From Bacillota bacterium (GTDB lineage: Bacteria > Bacillota > Sulfobacillia > Sulfobacillales > Sulfobacillaceae): 10,415 nt of DNA. Under the pieces are notes generated by a model. It was given only the letters and a program-made list of their open reading frames with translations, searched no databases and had not been told where the DNA came from. The stretch is taken from NCBI GenBank assembly GCA_023381095.1, contig JAMCTO010000043.1, positions 1-10,415 of the forward strand, in the 5' to 3' direction. Both the position numbers and the translations under genes were made by a program. Shown here piece after piece: positions 1 through 7,025 of this stretch (position 1 is its first letter; each line of letters begins with the position of its first letter).

Positions 1-515
1 ATAGCTTTTTGGACCGATTGGAGTCCGTCGGCGTTTTGAACCGAGATCTCGCCATCTCTCACGGGCTGGTCGGGCCAGTGGCACGCGCTTCGGGAGTCAA
101 CCGGGATTTAAGAGCATGGCAGGAATATGCGGGTTATGATCAGATCACGTTTGGCATCCCTGTTCAGTCCGAAGGTGACGGTTATGCCAGGTTTAGGCAA
201 CTGTGCCAGGAGATTGACCAATCGTCCGGTATCATTCAGCAAATTCCCCCGCTGTTAAGTCCAGAGACTCCTGTGGCATCGGACGTCCGTATAACGGAAA
301 CGGGGACGGCCTTCGGATATGTGGAAAGCCCGTCGGGCGCAATCATCTGCGGGGTATCGGTAAATGGCCAGGGCATCATTGAGCGCTCCCGGGTGGTGAC
401 ACCCGGGCTGGCTAACTGGCATGCCTTTCCGCAGGCCGTCAGGCATTTCGCATTTCAGGACTTCCCCATCATTTTGGCCACGTTTGGGTTGAGTGTGGCC
501 GATCTCGATCGCTAG
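1..515 (+). CDS. Large subunit of hydrogenase-4/Ehr-type complex (HycE/HyfG/NuoD-like), C-terminal part, 5' end outside window
   Basis: The frame is open to the left edge, so this is the C-terminal part of a longer protein; the TTG at 9 is internal, not a start. The segment GPVARASGV followed by DLR is the conserved core of the group 4 [NiFe]-hydrogenase large subunit and complex I NuoD, and TPGLANWHA matches the later conserved TPSFANWPA-type block. In true hydrogenases the protein ends in a DPCxxCTDR-type motif whose two cysteines bind the NiFe centre. Here the aligned end is FGLSVADLDR, with Ser (codon 492-494) and Asp (codon 501-503) in place of the cysteines, while the final Asp-Arg remains. 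The protein therefore probably does not bind nickel. It would sit in the peripheral arm at the membrane surface, next to the small subunit encoded directly downstream. The family is secure; what it reacts with is unknown. Confidence 0.85.
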   Translation, partial: SFLDRLESVGVLNRDLAISHGLVGPVARASGVNRDLRAWQEYAGYDQITFGIPVQSEGDGYARFRQLCQEIDQSSGIIQQIPPLLSPETPVASDVRITETGTAFGYVESPSGAIICGVSVNGQGIIERSRVVTPGLANWHAFPQAVRHFAFQDFPIILATFGLSVADLDR

Positions 516-581
516 GTCGCTGAACTAAGGTATTCCCCTTGCCAAAAAACGACCGTGACACGGGGGACAAAGTGCCAATTC

Positions 582-588
582 AAGGAGG
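582..588 (+). promoter_or_regulatory. Strong ribosome binding site for the small subunit
   Basis: AAGGAGG lies 10 bases before the ATG at 599. The alternative in-frame TTG at 539 has only a weak AAGG-like sequence upstream. This site decides the start of the small-subunit gene in favour of 599. Confidence 0.7.
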
Positions 589-598
589 GAATTCGCCC

Positions 599-1306
599 AT
601 GCTATGGTTTCGGGAAGGACTTTACCAGTCCCTCAAAACGCTGACGCCGCAAGAGGAATTTTCCGCGTCCCCAGGATTGTCACCTGGGCGACCTGTTCCA
701 ACGGCGATGGAGGATGCGGCGCTAGGGACAATTTGCCCGACACACGCACTGCGAGAGCAAGAAGGGCTGGTGGAGATTGATTATGCGCGCTGTATTCAGT
801 GCCATTTCTGCCATCAACGGACCCCGGGAATGAACTGGGAGGCAGGCTACCATTGGGCGCAAATGAAATCCCCAGGGCTTCCTGCGCCTTTTCGCCATTC
901 GCTGCAGGTCAGGGTTATTGACGCCGGCGACTGCGGCGCATGCCTTAATGAAATCCATCAATTAGCGAGTCCTGTATACAGTTTGCACCGTTTCGGCATC
1001 TCCTTCACGCCGGCCCCCCGCGATGCGGATGTGCTCATGGTAACAGGTCCCGTAACGGTTTCTATGAAAGAGGCCCTCGAGGAAACTTTTGAGGCGGTTC
1101 CGGAGCCCAAACGAGTAATGGCGGTAGGAACCTGTGCCCTCTCGGGCGGAATTTTTTCTTCCAGCTTTGCCGTGGTCGGGCCCGTGGACCAAGTGATTCC
1201 CGTGGACATCGAGATCCCTGGATGTCCTCCGCCGCCGTTAGCTATTCTCGACGGATTTCGTTTGATCATGGGCGTTCGGTCGAAATATCCCATTAAAGAA
1301 GGGTAG
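599..1306 (+). CDS. Small Fe-S subunit of hydrogenase-4/Ehr-type complex (HycG/HyfI/NuoB-like) with N-terminal ferredoxin segment
   Basis: Electron-transfer subunit of the peripheral arm. Counting from the ATG at 599 (235 residues), the NuoB-like part contains C112-x2-C115 (DCGACLNEI), C179 (VGTCALSGGIF) and C209 (IPVDIEIPGCPP). These are the four ligands of the proximal/N2-type [4Fe-4S] cluster. VMVTGPVTVSM also matches the family. In front of it is a short ferredoxin-like stretch: Cys46 in CPTHAL, then C65-x2-C68-x2-C71 (RCIQCHFC). This is enough for one further [4Fe-4S] cluster, but the usual final Cys-Pro is Thr-Pro, so the second cluster of a normal 2[4Fe-4S] ferredoxin is absent. E. coli HycG has no such extension. 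A longer form from a TTG at 539 would add 20 unconserved residues; the AAGGAGG at 582 favours 599. It sits between the large subunit and the HyfB-like gene, with 5 bases to the latter. Confidence 0.88.
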   Translation: MLWFREGLYQSLKTLTPQEEFSASPGLSPGRPVPTAMEDAALGTICPTHALREQEGLVEIDYARCIQCHFCHQRTPGMNWEAGYHWAQMKSPGLPAPFRHSLQVRVIDAGDCGACLNEIHQLASPVYSLHRFGISFTPAPRDADVLMVTGPVTVSMKEALEETFEAVPEPKRVMAVGTCALSGGIFSSSFAVVGPVDQVIPVDIEIPGCPPPPLAILDGFRLIMGVRSKYPIKEG

Positions 1307-1311
1307 AGAAG

Positions 1312-3441
1312 ATGGTCGGATTTCTCATTTTTCTGGTCTTGTCCATCATGGCATGTGTTCTGGTGTTGGTTGTGCCAAATGGTTGGGTGACCCATGTCAG
1401 CAGTATGATGGGATCGCTCGCGGCAATCGCTCTGTTGTATAGCGCCATCGCTTCCCTCTTTTTTCACTCGTGGTTTTTGAATTTGTGGCGTCTTCGCGGA
1501 TGGGGCCAATTAGTATTGGGTGAGCCCCATTTGTCTGCGTTTTTCGTCATGGTTACGGGGTTGGTCTTTTTGCCCGTATCGTGGTATTCCCCCGAATACC
1601 TTCGGCGGCTTCAACATCACTATAATTTAAGGTACTTTGCTGTGATTTATCACGGCTTAACGATAGCCATCATTCTGACGTTTTTGGCCCAAGATGTTGT
1701 CTCCTTTCTTTTGGTATGGGAAATCATGTCGATATCAAGCTACCTGGCCGTGAACTTCGAACATCTTGACGAACGCCATACCCACGCAGGATACATAATG
1801 CTGGGAGCAAGTGAAGCGGGATTTCTGGTGATCTTGGGAGGATGGTTGCCATTAATAGCGGCGTCTCACAGCATCGATTTTTCCGCCATTCAGGCCGCAT
1901 CGTTGCACTATCTGGCGCCCCGTCTCGGATGGGTGGTGATGCTCTGCTCCTTTTTTGGTTTTGGGGTGAAAGCAGGGTTATTTCCTAGCATGAGTTGGCT
2001 CCCCCGCGCCCATCCGGCGGCGCCCGCAATTTTTTCGGCCCTATTGTCCGGCGTAATTTTAAACCTCGGGATATACGGCATTATCGAGATCAATGGGGTG
2101 CTCTGGCCCATTCATCAGCCATCGCAGGGGCTCATCATCATCGCCGTGGGAAGTGTGACGGCGCTAATCGGTATCTTGTACGCCACCACCGAAAATCACT
2201 TGAAACGCATGCTGGCTCACAGCTCGATCGAAAACATGGGTCTCATTGCGATCGCCTTGGGGGCGGCTTTCACGTTTCGCTCCGCCCATTTTCCCGACCT
2301 GGCGTGGATTGCGGGTATCGCCGCCCTGTACCAGATTTTAAATCATTCCCTCTATAAATCTTTGTTGTTTCTCGGTGCGGGCGCAATTGACTTGGGAGCC
2401 GGCGATCTAGAGATGGACCATCTTGGTGGGTTGGGGCGGCGCATGCCATGGACCGCGCTCGTGATGTTGGCCGGAGTCATGGCAATTTCGGCATTACCTC
2501 CGTTTAACGGTTTTATCAGCGAATGGCTTATCATTCAGAGCCTGCTTCGAAGTGTGGTTCTCAAGCTACCGATCTACCAAGTGATTTTTGCATTAAGTGG
2601 AGTGATTGTGGCATTGACCGCCGGATTGGCGGCGACAGCCTTTATTAAATTGTACGGGATGGTCTTTTTGGGTCAAGGTCGATCACGCGAATCCCAAAAC
2701 GCCAAAGAAGTTGGAGCGGGGCCAAAAGGAGCCATGGGAGCTCTCGCCATTCTCTGTTTGATCCTCGGGGTGACACCAACCTATATTGTTCGTGCCTTGT
2801 CGCGGCTGGCCGCAAAACTGGGAGGTGGCGGCACGTTGAGAGGATTAGTGCCCCCATTTTTTTCTCCGCAACACGTGCCGTTGGCCTTATCCCAAGCATT
2901 CAAACCCTTGGGAGCCGAAACCGGGCGTCACCTCCTTCCAGGACCGGGATTAGTCTTTTTATACCGAAGTCCAGGACCATCCTCTCATGTTGTGTTCGCC
3001 AGTTCACCGTCCTACCTAGCCATCGCTATGGTGGCCTTTCTGGGGCTGCTGTATTTGATGGTCAAAGTTCTGAAAAGGCATCGCAAAGTGGTGCACAGCG
3101 AACCCTGGCAAGGCGGTGTCAGACAGATGCCCGTTGATGCCCACTATACGGCCACCGGGTTTTCCAATCCGATAGTGGTCATATTCCGGGCCATTTTACG
3201 TCCGTACCAGCCGGTGGAACAGGAGGAGTTCTTAGCCTCGCACTTTCACACGGCGGTTCGCCGCGACGTGCGGGAGTCCTACGTGATGGATCGTTTGGTG
3301 TTTTACCCAGCCAGCAAAGCGGTGATCAGGATTTCCGGGGTGTTGGCCCGCATCCATCACGGAAAGATCAATGTATACATCGTGTATGCTTTCGTCACTC
3401 TGCTGGTGGTCGTGTCTCTTTCCCTTTGGGTGTTGCCCTGA
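1312..3441 (+). CDS. HyfB/HycC-like proton-translocating membrane subunit (NuoL/M/MrpA antiporter family)
   Basis: A 709-residue polytopic membrane protein, slightly longer than E. coli HyfB (about 670). It should form the proton (or sodium) channel of the complex. The family's ion-pathway residues are visible: Glu137 in LLVWEIMS (the TM5 glutamate), Lys220 in GFGVKAGLFPSMSWLPRAHP (the TM7 lysine block), Lys298 and His303 in LKRMLAHSSIENMG, Lys349 in NHSLYKS, and Glu404 in PPFNGFISEW. A hydrophilic loop of roughly 130 residues (about 455-590) separates the antiporter core from the C-terminal part. That part carries the Hyf/Hyc-type tail EPWQGG, YTATGFSNP and HHGKINVYIVY, and ends with a last membrane helix. 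The ATG at 1312 follows the small-subunit stop by 5 bases, with an AAGAAGGG sequence upstream, so the two genes are probably co-translated. It appears to be the last gene of the operon. Confidence 0.92.
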   Translation: MVGFLIFLVLSIMACVLVLVVPNGWVTHVSSMMGSLAAIALLYSAIASLFFHSWFLNLWRLRGWGQLVLGEPHLSAFFVMVTGLVFLPVSWYSPEYLRRLQHHYNLRYFAVIYHGLTIAIILTFLAQDVVSFLLVWEIMSISSYLAVNFEHLDERHTHAGYIMLGASEAGFLVILGGWLPLIAASHSIDFSAIQAASLHYLAPRLGWVVMLCSFFGFGVKAGLFPSMSWLPRAHPAAPAIFSALLSGVILNLGIYGIIEINGVLWPIHQPSQGLIIIAVGSVTALIGILYATTENHLKRMLAHSSIENMGLIAIALGAAFTFRSAHFPDLAWIAGIAALYQILNHSLYKSLLFLGAGAIDLGAGDLEMDHLGGLGRRMPWTALVMLAGVMAISALPPFNGFISEWLIIQSLLRSVVLKLPIYQVIFALSGVIVALTAGLAATAFIKLYGMVFLGQGRSRESQNAKEVGAGPKGAMGALAILCLILGVTPTYIVRALSRLAAKLGGGGTLRGLVPPFFSPQHVPLALSQAFKPLGAETGRHLLPGPGLVFLYRSPGPSSHVVFASSPSYLAIAMVAFLGLLYLMVKVLKRHRKVVHSEPWQGGVRQMPVDAHYTATGFSNPIVVIFRAILRPYQPVEQEEFLASHFHTAVRRDVRESYVMDRLVFYPASKAVIRISGVLARIHHGKINVYIVYAFVTLLVVVSLSLWVLP

Positions 3442-3800
3442 GAGCGAAATGCTGCGTATGATAACAATGTGGTCGGACTTCACGCGGTTTCGTTGATGCA
3501 AGTACGCCAGGCGTTTCTTCGGACATGCGCGGGAATCGAAACGATATGGGTTTCTCCGTAGCCTACGAATAAGGTCTCCTGGGCGTCTGGTAAAAGGGTC
3601 TTTCACTTAAGACACTGGTCCTGTGCCATGTGACTTTATTGCGCCAGGGGTTTGATATGCCTCCGCGTAACTATTTAGATCTACCAATTCGTTATCCCAC
3701 TGTTTCAATCCGAACGCCCCATGTCCAAGACGATAAGCCGGCAGCTTGGAATAGGGCTAATGCTTGCACTTCGGCTGTGATTTCTTCGTCGGAAACAAAC

Positions 3801-3833
3801 ACGTACGCTGACGTTAATGTGGGACGCGTACGT
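3801..3833. repeat. Short inverted repeat, 8-base perfect arms
   Basis: ACGTACGC (3801-3808) and GCGTACGT (3826-3833) are perfect reverse complements separated by 17 bases. The match does not extend in either direction. It could be a protein-binding site or a trace of a mobile element end. The loop is too long and there is no T-tract, so it is unlikely to be a terminator. Chance is a serious alternative. Confidence 0.35.
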
Positions 3834-4086
3834 CGGTCTGGGCGGGCACGGAAAAGGGCCGTGATCCAGTAACGGGGAGTTTAAGGCGAGAATTGCTAGT
3901 AATCGAGGGTATCGTAGAGAGTTAAAATAAAGTTTTCGTGGCTAGCATCGCTTCGGGCCGCGGCTCTATCGTGTGAGGACGAAGCCATGAAATTTTAACC
4001 TACGAACTCATCTCCATTAGGGTTGACTTGGGCACGATGCCGTATCGACTGGATAGCGTAACCCAATAGGGCTGCGACGTCAGACA

Positions 4087-4321
4087 GATGCGATAACCCC
4101 TCTCTGGAAATTATACGATTGTAAGCGAATACTGAAGATCTTGGTTGTCGTGTGGTGCCAATGCCGACAGAATACCTCCTCGTTTGGGGTTTTGGGTGCA
4201 AGATTCCACCATTTCGCATCATCTGGCCACAGTGCAGAACACTGGACTAGTCAAGCAGTGGATCTATTACGCTTGCCAAGATTCTGCTTTTGGGCAAGTG
4301 AAGGAAGAACTCGCACGCAAC
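4087..4321 (+). pseudogene. Decayed ArsR-type (metalloregulator/HTH) repressor remnant
   Basis: One frame (4087-4143) reads PLWKLYDCKRILKIL, resembling the ArsR opening LFKALSDPTRLRILKLL. About 17 codons later, but in a different frame (4196-4321), the sequence continues with VQDSTISHHLATVQNTGLVK, then QWIYYACQDSAFGQVKEELA. That is the ArsR recognition helix (QSTVSHHL), the LRxAGLV turn and the YY-containing wing end. The distance between the two blocks is what an intact ArsR would have, so a frameshift between them is the simplest reading. About five or six residues of the beta-wing also seem to be missing between GLVK and QWIYY. Without a continuous frame it cannot make a normal repressor. 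A sequencing error could explain the frameshift but not the wing deletion. Identification rests on motif memory only. Confidence 0.5.
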
Positions 4322-4420
4322 ACGATTAGCTATGCTGCGACTTACTACCGTAATCGGTCATCGTTGTTTCATATTGTCGCTCGTACTTGCGTAGGATCTC
4401 CGAGACAAACATCCCACTTT

Positions 4421-4427
4421 GGGAGGG
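4421..4427 (+). promoter_or_regulatory. Ribosome binding site for the deacetylase
   Basis: GGGAGGG lies 7 bases before the ATG at 4435. It places the start there rather than at an upstream in-frame TTG at 4387, and so puts the hydrophobic signal segment right at the N-terminus. Confidence 0.7.
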
Positions 4428-4434
4428 TTTATTA

Positions 4435-5139
4435 ATGGAGTCACGCTGGCTCGTAATATCACCGGTTTTGCTTTTGGTATTATCGTTGTGGTTGGTTCTT
4501 GCCGCTCCGCCTGTCCCTGCATTGAGCCGAGTCAACACCCAACAGCGGATCGTTGCCCTCACATTCGATGATGGGCCTTCCCCGCGATTTACTCCGCAAA
4601 TCTTAAGTCTGCTGACACAATATCATGCTAAAGGCACTTTCTTTGTCTTGGGTAGTGAAGCGGAAAAATATCCCGACCTCGTAAGAGCCATCGCCCACCA
4701 AGGATCGTTAGTGGCCAACCATGGATGGGGACATCTGAACCTAAGGCACGTGGGTGCCTTGAGAATGTGGCAAGATGCTGACAAAACCGTCAACTTGCTG
4801 CGTTCTTTGGGTATTTCCCCCGCTCCTTATTATCGGCCGCCTTATGGAATGACCAGTCAGGCCTTGCTGCAGTTATTCGAAGGACACGGATATGAAGTCG
4901 TCCTGTGGTCGGTAGACACCCGTGATTGGGCCACACCAGGAATTGGGTCTATCACGGAAAAAGTCCAACGTTTAATTCAACCAGGAGCCATCATCTTAAT
5001 GCACGATGGAGGCGGCAACCGACATCAGACTGTTGCCGCCCTAAAATGGCTTTTAACCAAGTACACTGCTCTCGGATGGCACTTTGTCACCTTAGCACAA
5101 CTTATCCACCCCGATGCCGTGGCTGTTAGCCATAAATAA
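4435..5139 (+). CDS. Secreted polysaccharide deacetylase (NodB domain, CE4 family)
   Basis: A 234-residue metal-dependent hydrolase that would remove N-acetyl groups from a wall or extracellular polysaccharide (peptidoglycan, chitin-like or biofilm polymer; the substrate cannot be read from sequence). Residues 6-25 form a hydrophobic signal or anchor helix, so it acts outside the membrane. The five CE4 motifs are complete: TFDDG with the catalytic base and metal Asp (D45, D46), NHGWGH with two metal histidines (H96, H100), RPPYG (R134-G138), DTRDW (D161-W165) and ILMHDGG with the catalytic His190. It is a stand-alone gene flanked by decayed DNA upstream. Its last 14 bases overlap the 3' end of the opposite-strand peptidase gene. 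Length is typical for a bare NodB domain without extra binding modules. The family is certain. Confidence 0.93.
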   Translation: MESRWLVISPVLLLVLSLWLVLAAPPVPALSRVNTQQRIVALTFDDGPSPRFTPQILSLLTQYHAKGTFFVLGSEAEKYPDLVRAIAHQGSLVANHGWGHLNLRHVGALRMWQDADKTVNLLRSLGISPAPYYRPPYGMTSQALLQLFEGHGYEVVLWSVDTRDWATPGIGSITEKVQRLIQPGAIILMHDGGGNRHQTVAALKWLLTKYTALGWHFVTLAQLIHPDAVAVSHK

Positions 5140-7003
5140 CATACTGGATTAAAAATTTCTGCAGCGACGCATAGAACCGTTCAATAGTATGGGAACCGCG
5201 CCACCCATGACCCTCTCCCGGGTACACTTCATAAAAATGCGGCACCCCATTTTTCTTCAAAATCTCCACCAAACTGTCGGCCTGGTTTCGTGGCACCACC
5301 ACATCCTCGTCACCTTGAAATACTGCCAACGCGTCCTTGATTGAGTCTGCCAGAAATATAGGGGAACGGTCATGGTATATTGCGCTGGATTCAGGCAAGG
5401 GTCCCAACATTGAGTCTAAATAACGAGATTCAAATTTATGAGTCTCTGCGGCTAAGGTAAATAAGTTAGAAACCCCGAACAAAGACACTCCAGCCTTAAA
5501 GATACCCGGATGATCGGCCAGCGCTTTCAGTACCGTATAACCGCCGGCACTGCCACCCATAATCACTAGCTGGTGCGCATTAACCCAACCTTGCCCGACA
5601 CAAAAAAGAGCGCCGCTAACGGCATCTTCAACATCCAACACTCCCCACAGTCCTTCTAACGCCTTGCGATATTGCCGTCCGTAACCGGTACTGCCACGAT
5701 AATTGACAGCCAGCACCGCATAGCCGCGACTGGTAAAAAATTGTGTCTGTCCGTTATATGCCGTCGAAATGTGTCCGGTAGGCCCACCATGAACCAATAC
5801 GACTAAAGGAGGACGCCCGTCAGAGACGTAATCGGGATTTTTCGGGGGATAATAAAGTCCATGCACCGTCATCCCTTGGCTTGTCCAAGAAATTGGCTGC
5901 GACACACACAAATAGTCCGCCGCGACTTCATTGCTAGCCGTATAGGCAACCGCCGACGATAATTTATTGGGCCCTATTACGACTACTTGAGGTGTTAGGG
6001 TATCTCCCGACACAATACCGGCAATATACCCATTTCCCGTAGGCGAGGTGGCAATCTGCGCCCAGTAAGATGCTCCTGGGTAATCCACCGCCTCATGGGT
6101 TCCTCCATCAATGGGAAGTATTTGGCATCGCGAAGACGCCGCCTGACTCCGAATCACGACCAGAGACCGACTGTCGAACATCCACCCTAGACTACGCTCG
6201 CCCTGTCCCCACGCAGGCGGGGAGTACTCTGCATCATCAAAGGTCAGTTGTTTTATGTCTCCGGTGTTTCGGTCTTTGACCATCACCTGACTCCAATTGT
6301 CAAGTTCGTGGGCAAATGCCAAGTATCGGCCATCTGGAGAATATGCCGGTTGAAACACGAGGCCCGGTTCTGCGATGACGCGAGAAACCACACCGGGACT
6401 GATAAACAGATCCCTTTCGATGACTTCAATGGTCAGCAATTCTGTGTCGTCCCATGGCATATTGGGATGATTCCATGCCACACAAGTCAATTCGTGGCCA
6501 TCCGGGGAAAATGTCGGTTGCATAAAAAAGTCGTGATCGGAGAGAAATTTTTGTGGCCAGTATTGGCCTAAAGTGTCGACGACGGCAATACCATCATCCT
6601 GACCGTCCGAATAGACATAAGCCACCCAGCGTTCGTCGGGGGAGAGCGCGGGAGAAGCTATGGCCCCGCTTCCCGCTGGCGTAATTGGTCTAGGTACGCC
6701 TGAACTTAAAGGTTTCCGCCATAATTGCCCCTCGCTGACAAAATACACACTGTCTAATCCTACGACAAAATCGCCCCCGCCATAACCTACCCGGGCACGC
6801 ACCGAATTCGCCGCGGTTAAGTCCTGTGGAGCCCCGCCTTGGAGTGGCGCCATCACCAAAACGCCCTGACTCGACCGATTCTCTAGCCATACCAAGTAAC
6901 GGCCATCACGGGAAATTTGAACATCACTCAACCGTTTTTGACCAGACAGATGTTTAGGTGTCAGGGGACTATCCCAGACACCGAACGGTTTCTTTACTGC
7001 CAC
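5126..7003 (-). CDS. S9-family serine peptidase (prolyl oligopeptidase/acylaminoacyl-peptidase type)
   Basis: A 625-residue peptidase that would cleave short peptides, probably in the cytoplasm since no signal peptide is seen. The N-terminal two thirds is a beta-propeller with PD40-like repeats (LSPDERWVAYV, FSPDGHELTCVAW, YSPDGRYLAFAHE) and the S9C-like HPNMPWDDTEL. The C-terminal third is an alpha/beta hydrolase domain with HGGPTGH (oxyanion region), the nucleophile Ser485 in GGSAGGY, Asp567 in GDEDVVVP and His599 in GEGHGWR, so the catalytic triad is complete. I start it at the GTG whose first base is 7003, because AAGGAGG lies 7 bases upstream. A longer reading from an ATG at 7048 would overlap the preceding dehydrogenase gene and adds residues with no family look. 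It is the last gene of the leftward run, 22 bases after the dehydrogenase stop. Confidence 0.92.
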   Translation of the reverse strand: MAVKKPFGVWDSPLTPKHLSGQKRLSDVQISRDGRYLVWLENRSSQGVLVMAPLQGGAPQDLTAANSVRARVGYGGGDFVVGLDSVYFVSEGQLWRKPLSSGVPRPITPAGSGAIASPALSPDERWVAYVYSDGQDDGIAVVDTLGQYWPQKFLSDHDFFMQPTFSPDGHELTCVAWNHPNMPWDDTELLTIEVIERDLFISPGVVSRVIAEPGLVFQPAYSPDGRYLAFAHELDNWSQVMVKDRNTGDIKQLTFDDAEYSPPAWGQGERSLGWMFDSRSLVVIRSQAASSRCQILPIDGGTHEAVDYPGASYWAQIATSPTGNGYIAGIVSGDTLTPQVVVIGPNKLSSAVAYTASNEVAADYLCVSQPISWTSQGMTVHGLYYPPKNPDYVSDGRPPLVVLVHGGPTGHISTAYNGQTQFFTSRGYAVLAVNYRGSTGYGRQYRKALEGLWGVLDVEDAVSGALFCVGQGWVNAHQLVIMGGSAGGYTVLKALADHPGIFKAGVSLFGVSNLFTLAAETHKFESRYLDSMLGPLPESSAIYHDRSPIFLADSIKDALAVFQGDEDVVVPRNQADSLVEILKKNGVPHFYEVYPGEGHGWRGSHTIERFYASLQKFLIQYVIYG

Positions 7004-7010
7004 CCCAATG

Positions 7011-7017
7011 CCTCCTT
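7011..7017 (-). promoter_or_regulatory. Ribosome binding site for the S9 peptidase
   Basis: On the minus strand this reads AAGGAGG and lies 7 bases before GTG at 7003-7001. It is the reason for preferring the shorter peptidase over the ATG at 7048. Confidence 0.7.
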
Positions 7018-7025
7018 GCGTCTGT

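Larger units (their letters stand above)
3442..4434. other. Gene-poor stretch with decayed sequence between the complex operon and the deacetylase
   Basis: About 990 bases with frequent stops on both strands and no intact recognisable gene. The longest open frame (3630-3872 +, 80 codons) has no Shine-Dalgarno and a protein I cannot match securely. Parts of it and of the neighbouring frame (about 3715-3870) faintly resemble the C-terminal tail of a TnpB-type transposon protein, for example VQDDKPAAW and SETNTYADVN; I would not call this. The clearest content is an ArsR-like remnant near the right end. No convincing rho-independent terminator follows the HyfB-like gene. A TTGACT at 4023-4028 resembles a -35 box but lacks a convincing -10 at the right distance. 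Confidence 0.55.

Noticed and set aside
539..598. TTG at 539 as the start of the small subunit.
   Set aside because: The ATG at 599 has a strong AAGGAGG upstream, and the extra 20 residues are not family-like.
3630..3872. 80-codon open frame on the plus strand as a small gene.
   Set aside because: No Shine-Dalgarno, no recognisable domain and an odd composition; more likely a chance frame or remnant.
3890..3905. GAATTGCTAGTAATCG is identical to a conserved stretch near the 3' end of 16S rRNA.
   Set aside because: The match stops at 16 bases; neither flank continues as 16S. Treated as chance, though a search could confirm.
4023..4060. TTGACT as a -35 promoter box upstream of the deacetylase.
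   Set aside because: No good -10 at 16-18 bases, and it lies about 400 bases from the gene.
3995..4222. Minus-strand open frame containing LSDVAALLGYAIQS, reminiscent of an AraC-type helix-turn-helix.
   Set aside because: The similarity ends after about 14 residues, there is no clear ribosome site, and it overlaps the better-supported ArsR-like remnant on the other strand.
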